From assembly GCA_964412555.1 (NCBI GenBank), contig CAYPPG010000001.1, positions 247,635-311,634 on the forward strand: 64,000 bases of DNA, written 5' to 3'. The number at the start of each line of letters is the position of its first letter. Within the stretch, counting starts at the first letter, position 1. A program made the translations under genes and the position numbers. Shown in pieces: positions 1 through 8,915 of the stretch. This DNA comes from CAYPPG01 sp964412555 (GTDB lineage Bacteria; Hinthialibacterota; Hinthialibacteria; Hinthialibacterales; Hinthialibacteraceae). The notes under the pieces were generated by a model. The model did no database searches. It was not told the DNA's origin and saw only the letters and a list, made by a program, of their open reading frames with translations.

Positions 1-184
1 GCCCATAGGCTAAATCCGCACAATCGGCTTTCAATCCTGCTGTTTGCAACACAGTTGGCTCAATTTCATTTTCGAGCCAATGGGAATATCGGTTTTCCCA
101 GCTCATATCCCACGAATGGCATTCCTGCCACACATCGGAATAAACCGATTGCAGAAGAATCAATGAGAAAACAAAGAAAAACAC
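1..184 (-). CDS. Secreted DCADL-motif protein, paralogue of the next gene (partial, cut by left edge)
   Basis: Only the first 61 codons are visible; the gene runs off the left edge. I chose the GTG at 184 because AAAGGAAA lies about 8 bases upstream and the residues that follow (FFFVFSLILLQSVYS) form a signal peptide. The mature start has the same tryptophan/tyrosine spacing as the neighbour at 198-1502, and the visible part ends in ADCADLAYG, matching the neighbour's VDCADLCYV. The two are therefore tandem duplicates, separated by 13 bases and read in the same direction. Function is not recognised. The shared DCADL could be a nucleophile-cysteine motif of a papain/NlpC-like fold, which is inference only. 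Confidence 0.75.
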   Translation of the reverse strand, partial: MFFFVFSLILLQSVYSDVWQECHSWDMSWENRYSHWLENEIEPTVLQTAGLKADCADLAYG

Positions 185-197
185 AAGACAATTTCCT

Positions 198-1502
198 TTA
201 GGATTCAAGGGTATTCTCCATCGTTGGTATATGCTGTTTGTTATCTTTTTCATTCCCGTCCCTATACCATGAGAGAACTTCTTTTTCTGTGTATTGATCG
301 TTAAAAATCCATTGTTGCTGAGTTTCGTCCCATGTTACGCCCCAGCGTTTTTCAATGGAAACGTAGGCATCCGAAGAATTCCAGCGCTGATCGACTGCAA
401 TGAAAAGATAATATAAATTCGTTTCCGGTAAACGAGCGGAGATGGAAATTGGAATTTCTTTCATTTTCTGGAAAAAACGCTCTCGCGGGATTTCATATTC
501 GTTGATTCCTGCCCAAATTTGCCTGACCAGCCGTCTTAGCCGTTCATCACGTGAATCGGTATTGTAGGTATAATCAAAATCTTCGGAACGGAATCCTTGA
601 GGTTTTTTGGTCAAGATCGAACTCGCTTTTTTGACCAGTTTACATCGAAATTCGATTTCCGATTGGAAATAGCCGATCAATTCCTGAATATAATCGTCCT
701 GTTCCAATCGCTTGCCTTCGGCAGCTTCCTTGACGACACGATTCAACGCTTTGCTCAAATGAGTGCGATAGGGAAATTCCGGATCATAAATCTCCAAGGA
801 ATAATGGGGCATCTTTTCATCGGGAATCAAACGCCATTTCCCATTTTTGTTGACCGGCCAATTCCATCGGACAATTCCGCTATGATCCCTAGAGACTCCT
901 TCTTCATAGATATAAATATCCACATTTGTGGAACGTTTAAAACGAACTGTCGGGGGAACGGAGGATTCGAAAAAAACAGTGGGAATGATCTTTTCCGGAT
1001 CGATACGCCCAATAAAACATGCATGGCTGGCAATGATATTTTCGTATAGCACAAGGCCGGGTTTGACAGTTGCCGGAGAAAGAGAGACCGGATAGGTATC
1101 GTGAGGATACGATTTTGTCGTGACGTGCCGAACGACTTGAATGATAAACGCTCGAAAACGCTTGTCTTTTCGCCAATCCTCCCTTATAGGGATGCCATCC
1201 CAATCACCGGCATGTTGTCCGATTGTGACACCATTTAAATCACTGGCCAAAAAAGGCAGCAAGTGATTTCTCGCAAAGATGGCACGAACCACATAACACA
1301 AATCCGCGCAATCCACAGCGACTCGAAGAGGAACCAGCAACGATTCATCGACTTCATTCGTGATCCACTCCGAGTACTGATTCTCCCATACTTCATCCCA
1401 CTGCTGAGTCACTTCCCATACGACAGCGGAAGATGTATCACTTAAAAGTAGTGATATCAGGAACATAACAATAAAATACCAGGTCAAGCGGCTGATGAAC
1501 AT
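198..1502 (-). CDS. Secreted protein of unknown function, possible NlpC/P60-like cysteine hydrolase
   Basis: 434 residues with an N-terminal signal peptide (hydrophobic residues 7-20, likely cleavage near SSA at 24-26). Residues 27-70 hold a W/Y-rich stretch ending in VDCADLCY (Cys65, Cys69). Residues 147-166 read PGLVLYENIIASHACFIGRI. A Cys at the start of a helix followed about 95 residues later by PGxxxY...SHxxxIG resembles the Cys and His blocks of NlpC/P60 or papain-like peptidases, but I cannot assign a family. The C-terminal 200 residues are charged and contain no motif I know. It is the upstream member of a tandem pair with the partial gene at 1-184. Both copies keep the DCADL motif, so that motif is probably important. 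Confidence 0.75.
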   Translation of the reverse strand: MFISRLTWYFIVMFLISLLLSDTSSAVVWEVTQQWDEVWENQYSEWITNEVDESLLVPLRVAVDCADLCYVVRAIFARNHLLPFLASDLNGVTIGQHAGDWDGIPIREDWRKDKRFRAFIIQVVRHVTTKSYPHDTYPVSLSPATVKPGLVLYENIIASHACFIGRIDPEKIIPTVFFESSVPPTVRFKRSTNVDIYIYEEGVSRDHSGIVRWNWPVNKNGKWRLIPDEKMPHYSLEIYDPEFPYRTHLSKALNRVVKEAAEGKRLEQDDYIQELIGYFQSEIEFRCKLVKKASSILTKKPQGFRSEDFDYTYNTDSRDERLRRLVRQIWAGINEYEIPRERFFQKMKEIPISISARLPETNLYYLFIAVDQRWNSSDAYVSIEKRWGVTWDETQQQWIFNDQYTEKEVLSWYRDGNEKDNKQHIPTMENTLES

Positions 1503-1550
1503 CTTACAAAATGAACTCGGGCGAAAACATTGGAACTACTGCTTACTATA

Positions 1551-1578
1551 TTGATTCTTTTCCTAGAATCTGTATCAT
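1551..1578 (+). promoter_or_regulatory. Predicted sigma70-type promoter for thrC
   Basis: TTGATT (1551-1556), 16-base spacer, TATCAT (1573-1578). It lies about 70 bases before the thrC start, in the only gap between two divergent genes. Confidence 0.4.
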
Positions 1579-1647
1579 CGATAATGCTTCATATAATGCT
1601 GAATACAATACTCAGCAATTCATACCGTTCTGCACAAAAGGTGTCTC

Positions 1648-2742
1648 ATGAAACAACTCGTTTGCAATAACTGTAATTCAAGTTATTCTCTGCAGGAAGT
1701 GCGATGGAGGTGCAATTGCGGTTCCATACTGGATATTCAATTTGATTTTAAAATGGAAATCGAGACAATTCGGAACCGATCCTCGTCGATGTGGCGATAC
1801 AGGGAAGCCATTCCTGTCGAAAGAGATAAACATATTGTTTCCTTCGGTGAAGGTTTTACGCCTCTTGTCCCCATTGAAAACAATGGAAATCCGGTTTACG
1901 CGAAGTTGGAATATCTTTCCCCCTCCGGCTCTTTCAAGGATCGCGGCGCTTCGGCTTTGATCAGCAAAGTCAAGGAATTGGGAATCGAAAAAGTCGTGAT
2001 CGATTCGTCCGGAAACGCAGGTTGTGCGGTTTCGACATACTGTGCGAAAGCGGGAATTGCATGTGAGGTCTATGTTCCGGAACAAGCTTCGCCGGCAAAA
2101 TTGAAACAAATTCGTGCCGTTGGCGCCAATGTTTGCACGATTCCAGGTCCACGGGATGAAGCCGCCATAGCGGTTTTGAAAGCGGCAGAAACGGAATATT
2201 ATGCCGGCCACACCTGGAATCCGTTTTTTTATCAAGGGACGAAAACCTTTGCCTTTGAGGTGTGGGAACAACTCGGATTCAAGGAACCGGATACTCTTTT
2301 CTTTCCAACTGGCAGCGGTTCCTTGCTGATCGGTACCTATCTCGGGTTTGTGGATTTAATGAAACTGAATCTTATTGAAAAAATGCCCCGCTTGATCGCC
2401 GTTCAATCGGAAAACTGTGCGCCTCTTCACAAAATGTTTCATGAGGATCTCCTGGAACTCCCAAAAATACAACCTCAAAAAACGGTCGCCGAGGGAATCG
2501 CGGTTGCCTCACCCGCTCGAGGCCGTCAAATCATGGAAATTATACAAAAAACTAAGGGAACTGTCATCGCGGCTTCAGAAGACGAAATTGTTCGTCATAC
2601 AAAAGGATTGTGTAAGCGGGGATTCTTCATCGAGCCGACATCCGCCGCTGGATTCGCCGCTCTTGAAAAATATGACAGGACAGAGGATGAAGTCATCGTC
2701 ATTCCCCTGACCGGTCATGGATTGAAATCGAGTTTAGACTAA
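1648..2742 (+). CDS. thrC: Threonine synthase
   Basis: 364 residues. A PLP-dependent enzyme expected to convert O-phosphohomoserine to threonine in the cytosol. An N-terminal zinc-ribbon-like segment (Cys6, Cys9, Cys22, Cys24) is followed by the fold-type II PLP domain. The Schiff-base lysine is Lys97 in SGSFKDRGA. The phosphate-binding SSGNAG is at 120-125 and a glycine-rich TGSGS loop near residue 230. The zinc-ribbon N-terminus and length fit the threonine synthase branch better than serine/threonine dehydratase, though a paralogous specificity cannot be excluded. The start follows AAAGGTG. No other threonine pathway gene is adjacent. It is monocistronic, with the convergent decayed prepilin gene beginning only 25 bases after its stop. 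Confidence 0.88.
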   Translation: MKQLVCNNCNSSYSLQEVRWRCNCGSILDIQFDFKMEIETIRNRSSSMWRYREAIPVERDKHIVSFGEGFTPLVPIENNGNPVYAKLEYLSPSGSFKDRGASALISKVKELGIEKVVIDSSGNAGCAVSTYCAKAGIACEVYVPEQASPAKLKQIRAVGANVCTIPGPRDEAAIAVLKAAETEYYAGHTWNPFFYQGTKTFAFEVWEQLGFKEPDTLFFPTGSGSLLIGTYLGFVDLMKLNLIEKMPRLIAVQSENCAPLHKMFHEDLLELPKIQPQKTVAEGIAVASPARGRQIMEIIQKTKGTVIAASEDEIVRHTKGLCKRGFFIEPTSAAGFAALEKYDRTEDEVIVIPLTGHGLKSSLD

Positions 2743-2767
2743 AATAACGAGGAAAACCGCGAAATCA

Positions 2768-3137
2768 TCATTGCCGGGAATAGGGATATTCGCTGTTAAA
2801 ACCACCTGAGATGGGCAGGAGAATATCCCCGCTACTATCGATGCCGTTGCTGGGATTGTATAAACCGGCAACGCATGTTGGGCATCCTTCCGGCGCATCG
2901 AAGTCGATATCCGGCCCGATGCTGCGCTTCACTCCCATCCATATGCGGCGGCCAGGCGTTGCGATCCATAAAATACTGCGTATAGGCATCTCGGATAGAC
3001 TTTTCTTCCGATTGGACTCTTGCCACTTTTGCCCGTATCTGCGCATTGATAAAATTAGGAACCGCTATTGCGGCTAAAATTCCGATGATGGCGACGACGA
3101 TGAGGAGTTCAATGAGCGTAAACGCATTTTCTTTCAT
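2768..3137 (-). pseudogene. Decayed type IV prepilin-like gene (frameshift plus internal deletion)
   Basis: The first 67 codons give a prepilin signal (FTLIELLIVVAIIGILAAIA) and the start of the long helix. After PPHMDG the reading frame shifts. The other frame continues to a proper prepilin-family tail (CPTCVAGLYNPSNGIDSSGD) that aligns with NPTNGLTSLGDIV of the intact pilin at 24330-24956. The shift falls at the G run at 2934-2936: removing one base joins the frames into 122 residues. Even when joined, roughly 50-70 residues found in the intact relative are missing, so an internal deletion is the likely cause. The residue before the cleavage site is Ala rather than Gly. The promoter and a GGAG ribosome site are intact, which suggests recent decay. 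Confidence 0.75.
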
Positions 3138-3166
3138 GTCTGATCTCCAAAATTCGTTTAACCGCC

Positions 3167-3194
3167 ATTATAAAGAATAACTCAACTTGTGCAA
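3167..3194 (-). promoter_or_regulatory. Sigma70-type promoter of the decayed prepilin gene
   Basis: On the minus strand TTGCAC (3189-3194), 16-base spacer, TATAAT (3167-3172), about 30 bases before the prepilin start codon at 3137. It is one of the best promoter matches in the window. Confidence 0.6.
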
Positions 3195-3239
3195 ATCAAA
3201 TTTCACAAGAGATTCATGTACGCAAATGAAGGGAACATC

Positions 3240-4502
3240 ATGATCAAAAAAAATTCAGTCGTAATATTTATCTTACTCGTATTTGTTTCTTTGGTTCATG
3301 CAGAATTCAAAGCGGCAATCTCCTATCGGATCGTGAATCCGGATTCATTATTGCCAGTTTCAGGTGGTATTGGCCCATCCAATCCGACAGTGAAAAAGCA
3401 GGGAGATTTAAACGTTCGGGCGCTTGTATTGGAAAATGACAGTGTTCGTGTCGCGATTGTCAGTTCCGATTTTCTTGGTTTTCCAGCAGTCTTAGGAGAT
3501 AAAGTCCGTGCACAAGTCAGTGAGATTCCTCCAGAAAACATCTTGATCGGCGCAACCCATACTCACAGCGCTCCGGATTGCTACGGCTTCCCGAATGAAA
3601 AGGGAGAAGTGAATGCCGATTTGGAATATCTCGATTTCGTTTGTGCAAAAATGGCGGAAGCGATCAACGAGGCTGTGAACTCACTCCAACGTGCTTACGT
3701 GAAAATTGCTACGGAGAAAGCAAAGGGAAAGATCGCTTATAACTATTATGCTGAAAAACTATACGATCCGCGCTGCCATGTCGTTCAAGTGTTGGATACC
3801 GATCACAAACCGTTTGCGACGTTGGTGAATTATGCCATCCATCCCGAAGTACTTGGTTCCGATCAAGGCATTTTGAGTCCGGACATGGTTGGCCCCTTGT
3901 ATGACCGCCTTGAATCGAAAGGCGGCGGAAGAGGGATATTTATGAATAGCGCATTAGGTGGGATGGTGACCGCCGACTGCCGCGGACCGGATGGAAAAGA
4001 TATTCAAACATGGGAAGAATGCATCCGCATCGGCTTTCTCCTTGCCGATGAAGCGCTTCGCATAGTGAACGATGCGCCGATACAGGAAGATCCGGCATTG
4101 TCTTGTTATTCAAAAATTGTGACCTTTCCAATCGACTCCCCGATCATGCAACAAATCCTGAAAGTGTCTCCGCTGGCGTATCAATTGGAAGACAATGGAG
4201 AAATTTCTACACGAGTTAATTTAGTGAATCTTGGGAACGCTCAACTATTAACCATCCCCGGCGAAGCATTGCCCAATATCGGATATTATTTAAAGCGTAA
4301 TATGAAAGGCGAACACAATTTCCTGTTGGGACTGACGAACGATGCGTTTGGGTATATCTTGACAAAAGTGGATTACGACAGTTTTGACCGCTATGAATAC
4401 ATCACACGCACCAGTTTGGGGGAAATGACCGGTGAAATTTATATCGACAAGGCGTTGGAATTAGTACAAAATTCTCCGGCGCCAAAATCACTGCAAAAAT
4501 AG
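3240..4502 (+). CDS. Secreted neutral/alkaline ceramidase-like protein
   Basis: 420 residues from the ATG at 3240, which has GAAGGGAA just upstream; an earlier in-frame start would add 17 residues before the signal peptide. The signal peptide is residues 1-21 (cleavage near VHA). The mature protein follows the neutral ceramidase N-terminal domain pattern: FKAAISYRIVNP, a polar SGG loop, VRVAIVSSDFLG, and a metal-binding GATHTHSAPD with His107 and His109. A second histidine region, NYAIHPEVLG, lies near residue 205. True ceramidases are about 650-750 residues, so this is the catalytic-domain-only form common in environmental bacteria. Substrate unknown; an amidase or related metallohydrolase role in the periplasm or outside is plausible. 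Confidence 0.75.
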   Translation: MIKKNSVVIFILLVFVSLVHAEFKAAISYRIVNPDSLLPVSGGIGPSNPTVKKQGDLNVRALVLENDSVRVAIVSSDFLGFPAVLGDKVRAQVSEIPPENILIGATHTHSAPDCYGFPNEKGEVNADLEYLDFVCAKMAEAINEAVNSLQRAYVKIATEKAKGKIAYNYYAEKLYDPRCHVVQVLDTDHKPFATLVNYAIHPEVLGSDQGILSPDMVGPLYDRLESKGGGRGIFMNSALGGMVTADCRGPDGKDIQTWEECIRIGFLLADEALRIVNDAPIQEDPALSCYSKIVTFPIDSPIMQQILKVSPLAYQLEDNGEISTRVNLVNLGNAQLLTIPGEALPNIGYYLKRNMKGEHNFLLGLTNDAFGYILTKVDYDSFDRYEYITRTSLGEMTGEIYIDKALELVQNSPAPKSLQK

Positions 4503-4597
4503 GTTCTTGCCGCTCTGTGAAAGCATCCTCTCAAATTTTAGGGATTCACCCTTTCTCAATCAAAGTATCATGAATCTCTGTAGAAGGATTCAAAAGA

Positions 4598-5074
4598 TTA
4601 TTCTCTATCCATATCTGATAACAACTCGGCCAGTTCATCAAAAAAACCGATTTGCCCTTTCACGATCTTTTCTTTTGCCGTTTCGATCGTAAACCATTCA
4701 CCACGGTCAACTTCCGGAAATTCTTGGATTTTGCCGGATTTGGGCGGCCATTCCATGGGAAAGGTATTGCTGACCAATTTTTCAGGATCGCAGTTTCCTT
4801 CAACCGCCCATGCATGGACGATTTTTCCACCGCTTTGCTTAATCGGGGTGAGTTGTTGAAATGAGGAATCGGGTGGTTGAAATCCCGTTTCTTCTTCGAA
4901 CTCCCGTTTCGCCGCACGAAGCCCTTCTTCCTCTTCGGAAAATTCCCCTTTCGGAATCGACCAACTGCCGGCATCCTTTTTTGCCCAAAACGGTCCGCCT
5001 GGGTGGACAAGGAATACTTCCAGTTCCTCATTACGATACCGGTACATCAACAAACCAGCGCTTAATTTTGCCAT
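4598..5074 (-). CDS. Nudix hydrolase
   Basis: 158 residues with a complete Nudix box at 43-65: Gly43, then REFEEETGF, fitting G-x5-E-x7-REUxEExGU, the Mg-binding helix of nucleoside-diphosphate-X pyrophosphatases. WSIPKGEF precedes it. The opening SAGLLMYRYRNEELEVFLVHPGGPFW resembles small cytosolic NTP/NUDIX proteins of the MutT/diadenosine polyphosphate type. Substrate cannot be read from sequence. Convergent with the ceramidase-like gene and divergent from 5280. Confidence 0.88.
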   Translation of the reverse strand: MAKLSAGLLMYRYRNEELEVFLVHPGGPFWAKKDAGSWSIPKGEFSEEEEGLRAAKREFEEETGFQPPDSSFQQLTPIKQSGGKIVHAWAVEGNCDPEKLVSNTFPMEWPPKSGKIQEFPEVDRGEWFTIETAKEKIVKGQIGFFDELAELLSDMDRE

Positions 5075-5095
5075 CGTTCTCTACCTACCAGCTTT

Positions 5096-5125
5096 ATCAT
5101 AGTAGTGTACAACCGAATCCACCAA
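5096..5125 (-). promoter_or_regulatory. Possible promoter of the Nudix gene
   Basis: Minus strand TTGGTG (5120-5125), 18-base spacer, TATGAT (5096-5101), about 20 bases before the Nudix start. The -35 match is moderate. Confidence 0.35.
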
Positions 5126-5279
5126 GTAAAGAACTCTTCTCATTTGAAAAATACGATGGATCAAGGCAGAGAAATGATGAGAATTACAGTTCCTCTACCT
5201 TTTTTCTCTTAAATCCACAGCACAAACACGTTAAACTCCATTGGATATCAACTCATTAATCTGAAAATGGAGAAATTCT

Positions 5280-6698
5280 ATGTTCACAAGATGTTACAAA
5301 TATCTCTTCCTTAGTCTTTTCCTTTGTTTTTTGTCTTCCCCAGCGGAGACTGCTAACAAAGATCGAATCCATGTCTGCAAGGAAAATCCCCGCTTCTGGC
5401 AATACGAAGGCCACCCGGTTGTCTTGCTTGGCGGCACGGACGATGACAATCTGTTTCAATGGCCGAATGTAAAAGAACAACTCGATCAACTGGCCTCTGT
5501 GGGTGGGAATTACATCCGCAACACCATGTCCGATCGACAGGATAAAGGATTCGAGCTCTACCCATTCAAGAAACTCGAAAACGGGAAATACGATCTCGAT
5601 CAATGGAACGAGGAATACTGGCAGCGCTTCGAAACCATGCTCGAACTAACCCAAGAGCGCGACATTATCGTACAGATCGAAGTATGGGACCGTTTCGATT
5701 ATTCCCGCGACAATTGGGAACCGCATCCCTACAATCCCAAAAACAATGTCAATTACACATATGATGAAACCGGTTTTGCCGAACACTATCCCAACCATCC
5801 TGGCCGAGACGATCAACCGTTCTTCCACAGCATTCCCGGGATGAAAAAATATCAAAAGAAATATGACTCTTTCCATCACTATCAACTCGAATTCGTTGAC
5901 AAAATGCTTTCTTATTCCCTCGAAAAAGGAAATGTGCTCTATTGCATGAACAACGAAACCAATACAGACGCCAAATGGGGGCAGTATTGGATCAAGCACA
6001 TCAAAAAGAGAGCAAAAGAAGCGGGTGTCGAGGTGAATTGTACAGACATGTTCGACGCGTGGGATATCAAGGATAAATCGCATCATGTCGTTTATAACAA
6101 TCCGCAAATGTACGATTTTATCGATGTCTCACAAAACAATCACAACAAAGGACAAACCCATTGGGATAATATTCAATGGGTGCGGAATCACATTTCCAAT
6201 AAGCTACGCCCTATCAATACCGTCAAAATCTACGGTGCCGATACCGGCCGGTATGGTACAAGCCGAGATGGTCAGGAGCGCTTTTGGCGCAATATATTCG
6301 GCGGGATGGCCGGAACACGCTTTCATCGCCCGAATAGCGGAATCGGTTTGAGTAAGATCGCACAGGCCAACCTAAAAAGTATGCGGATGCTGCTTGAAAA
6401 GCTCGATATTTTCAACTGCACTCCGGATGCAAAGAGTGTACTTTTACACAATCGGGAAGACAATGAAGCCTATTTAATATTTAATCCTGGCCGCCAATAT
6501 GCTATTTATTTCCCGAATGGCGGAACAGTTGAATTGGACATCAAAGACTCCAAAGGTACCTTTTCTGCCCAATGGCTCGATATTCATGCCTGTAAATGGA
6601 GCGATGCAAAATCGATTCAGGGTGGAAAGACGGTTACTCTTTCAACACCCGAAGATACCGGTTATTGGGCCTGCTTGATTCAAGCAAATGAAAGATAA
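5280..6698 (+). CDS. Secreted glycoside-hydrolase-like TIM-barrel protein
   Basis: 472 residues with a signal peptide (hydrophobic 9-20, cleavage near AETA). Residues 30-350 read as a cellulase-like barrel: FWQYEGHPVVLLGGTDDDNLFQW at the first strand region, VGGNYIRNTM, DIIVQIEVWDRFDY, and NVLYCMNNETN with Glu226 in the position of the acid/base of clan A glycosidases. The residue expected as nucleophile falls near KIYGADTGRYG, where I see Asp rather than Glu, so activity is uncertain. The C-terminal 100 residues are a small beta domain (YLIFNPGRQYAIYFPNGG...) typical of DUF4038-type proteins. GGAG precedes the ATG. Probable polysaccharide-degrading or binding role outside the cytoplasm. Confidence 0.65.
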   Translation: MFTRCYKYLFLSLFLCFLSSPAETANKDRIHVCKENPRFWQYEGHPVVLLGGTDDDNLFQWPNVKEQLDQLASVGGNYIRNTMSDRQDKGFELYPFKKLENGKYDLDQWNEEYWQRFETMLELTQERDIIVQIEVWDRFDYSRDNWEPHPYNPKNNVNYTYDETGFAEHYPNHPGRDDQPFFHSIPGMKKYQKKYDSFHHYQLEFVDKMLSYSLEKGNVLYCMNNETNTDAKWGQYWIKHIKKRAKEAGVEVNCTDMFDAWDIKDKSHHVVYNNPQMYDFIDVSQNNHNKGQTHWDNIQWVRNHISNKLRPINTVKIYGADTGRYGTSRDGQERFWRNIFGGMAGTRFHRPNSGIGLSKIAQANLKSMRMLLEKLDIFNCTPDAKSVLLHNREDNEAYLIFNPGRQYAIYFPNGGTVELDIKDSKGTFSAQWLDIHACKWSDAKSIQGGKTVTLSTPEDTGYWACLIQANER

Positions 6699-6712
6699 TC
6701 GGAACCTTCACG

Positions 6713-6740
6713 TTATCCAAAAAAATCTCCCGTCTATAAT
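6713..6740 (+). promoter_or_regulatory. Promoter of the trkH-gmk operon
   Basis: TTATCC (6713-6718), 16-base spacer, perfect TATAAT (6735-6740), 66 bases before the trkH start. Confidence 0.5.
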
Positions 6741-6805
6741 ACCGTCTGAATATCTCGATCCTAGATGAGATCGTATACCTGAAGATCCTTTTAACCAAAA
6801 AAACA

Positions 6806-8290
6806 ATGCGCCTGAATCTTGTCATCTATGTTCTCGGTTGGATTCTGATTGCTTATAGTTGTGCAATGCTCCCTGCGATTCTTATCGCTTGGATATACGG
6901 TACCGGCGGAGGAGGGCATATATTTCTTTCACTCCTTTTAACCCTCATTGTCGGTTTCACTATGCGGTATTACAGACCAGAAACCACCACGGATATCACG
7001 CCCCGGGAAGGATTTCTGATCGTTACCGGAGGCTGGTTTTTGTGCAGCGGATTCGGGGCGCTCCCCTTTTTTATCGATGAAACGTTTATGATGGAATCGG
7101 ACACTCTTACGTTCATCAACGTCCTTTGTTCACTCACCGATAGTGTTTTCGAAAGCACTTCCGGACTGACAACGACCGGAGCCAGTGTGCTGACCGATTT
7201 CAACCAACCCCATGCTATCATGTTCTGGCGCAGCACAAACCACTGGCTTGGTGGAATGGGGATCATTGTTTTATCTCTCGCCATCCTCCCCCTGATTGGT
7301 GCGGGAGGAATGCAACTCTTCAAGGCGGAAGTACCTGGCCCAGTCAAAGACCGCTTAAAACCACGCATTGCCGATACAGCAAAAACCCTTTCGACTGTTT
7401 ATTTTTTGCTTACCATGCTGGAAACGTTTGCCTTGATGTTTTGTGGGATGAATTGGTATGAAGCGTTATGCCACACATTCGGAACCGTGGCAACCGGCGG
7501 ATTTTCCACACACCCACTCAGTGTGGGCGGTTATGAAAGTACAGCAATCAATCTCGTCATCACTGTTTTCATGATTCTTGCCGGCGCCAATTTTGTTCTC
7601 CATTATCGATTCCTCAATCGCGAGTTTCATTCTTATCAAAAAAACGGCGAATTTCGCACATACATAATGCTGTTACTCACTTCGGTCATCATTTTGACAG
7701 TTGTCGTCTGGATCAATGGAAATGAAGAGGGTTTTTGGAATTGCTTCGAACATTCCCTCTTTCAAGCGGTCTCTATCATGACCACTACGGGATATTGCAC
7801 ATCAGATTTTGAAACGTGGTTTCCCCTTGCCGGTATGATCCTCTTTTTTCTTATGTTTGTCGGCGGTTGTGCAGGTTCGACCGGAGGGGGAATCAAAGTC
7901 ATTCGCTTTGTTCTTCTGGCAAAAATCGCATATCGGGAAATGGTCCGTTTGCTTTTCCCGACTTCTGTGGTTGTCATCAAACAAGATGGTGAGGCTGTGC
8001 CCGAACGGGTTAATGCGGGAATCACCGGCTTCGCCATTCTAGCCGCCACCTTATTCATCGTATCCACTTTGTTTCTTTCGGCATTCGGGCTTGATTTTAC
8101 CACCGCAATGACTGCCACTGCCGCTTGCATGTTCAACATCGGACCGGGTCTCGGCGATGTGGGTCCGTATGACAATTACGCGGGACTTCCCATTATCCTG
8201 AAATGGTGGTTATCCTTTTGTATGATCGTAGGAAGACTGGAACTTTACTCGGTGTTGATTTTGACAGCCCCGAATTTTTGGAGAAAATAG
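6806..8290 (+). CDS. trkH: TrkH-type potassium uptake channel subunit
   Basis: 494 residues, an inner-membrane K+ translocating subunit. The four pore-loop glycine signatures are present in order: STSGLTTTGAS, GTVATGGFSTH, SIMTTTGYCTS and MFNIGPGLGDVGP. About ten membrane segments surround them. Length agrees with TrkH/TrkG/KtrB-family proteins. No cytosolic regulatory subunit (TrkA/KtrA) lies nearby, so it must be encoded elsewhere or be missing. First gene of a tight operon with gmk, a deacetylase-like gene and a PHP gene (gaps of 4, 3 and 3 bases). Confidence 0.92.
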   Translation: MRLNLVIYVLGWILIAYSCAMLPAILIAWIYGTGGGGHIFLSLLLTLIVGFTMRYYRPETTTDITPREGFLIVTGGWFLCSGFGALPFFIDETFMMESDTLTFINVLCSLTDSVFESTSGLTTTGASVLTDFNQPHAIMFWRSTNHWLGGMGIIVLSLAILPLIGAGGMQLFKAEVPGPVKDRLKPRIADTAKTLSTVYFLLTMLETFALMFCGMNWYEALCHTFGTVATGGFSTHPLSVGGYESTAINLVITVFMILAGANFVLHYRFLNREFHSYQKNGEFRTYIMLLLTSVIILTVVVWINGNEEGFWNCFEHSLFQAVSIMTTTGYCTSDFETWFPLAGMILFFLMFVGGCAGSTGGGIKVIRFVLLAKIAYREMVRLLFPTSVVVIKQDGEAVPERVNAGITGFAILAATLFIVSTLFLSAFGLDFTTAMTATAACMFNIGPGLGDVGPYDNYAGLPIILKWWLSFCMIVGRLELYSVLILTAPNFWRK

Positions 8291-8294
8291 ACCA

Positions 8295-8912
8295 ATGACT
8301 ACCATAAAAGGGATTCCCATTGTCCTATCCGGTCCTTCCGGCGTAGGGAAAGGAACCGTCATTTCTCAATGTATGAAAAATCCTCATGACCTCGTCTTAT
8401 CGGTTTCGATGACGACCCGGCCGCCCCGGCCTGGAGAGGAAGAGGGAATCGATTATTACTTCCGCTCCAAAGAACAATTCGAATCCGCTATCCACAATGA
8501 CGAACTTGTCGAATGGGCAAAGGTCTACGACCACTACTACGGTACACCCAAATCATTTCTCAACGATCAATTCGATGCGGGAAAGGATGTAATCCTTGAT
8601 ATCGACGTCCAAGGCGCAGCTTCGGTCCGTAGTCTGTACCATCAAGATTCAATTCTTATATTTCTCGTACCCCCTTCCTTGGATGAATTAAAACGGCGGC
8701 TTTATTCACGCAAAAAGGGTTCAGGCGATGATTTAGAACATCGAGTTTCTCAATGCAAACGTGAAATGCGTTTCATTGGGATGTATGATTATGTAGTCAT
8801 CAATGACAAAGTCGAACAAGCAGTCCATGATCTGAATGCGATCATCACAGCAAACAGACTGTTACGAAAACGAATGGAGCCATACCTAAAAAAGGAAAAA
8901 ATGGTGGAATGA
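8295..8912 (+). CDS. gmk: Guanylate kinase
   Basis: 205 residues, the usual size. Phosphorylates GMP to GDP with ATP. P-loop GPSGVGKGT near residues 12-20, the GMP-binding block SVSMTTRPPRPGE with EGIDYYF, then VILDIDVQGA (Walker B region) and a lid with RLYSRKKGSGDD. Starts 4 bases after trkH, so it is co-transcribed. In many bacteria gmk sits with rpoZ or coaBC; that arrangement is absent here. Confidence 0.95.
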   Translation: MTTIKGIPIVLSGPSGVGKGTVISQCMKNPHDLVLSVSMTTRPPRPGEEEGIDYYFRSKEQFESAIHNDELVEWAKVYDHYYGTPKSFLNDQFDAGKDVILDIDVQGAASVRSLYHQDSILIFLVPPSLDELKRRLYSRKKGSGDDLEHRVSQCKREMRFIGMYDYVVINDKVEQAVHDLNAIITANRLLRKRMEPYLKKEKMVE

Positions 8913-8915
8913 ATA

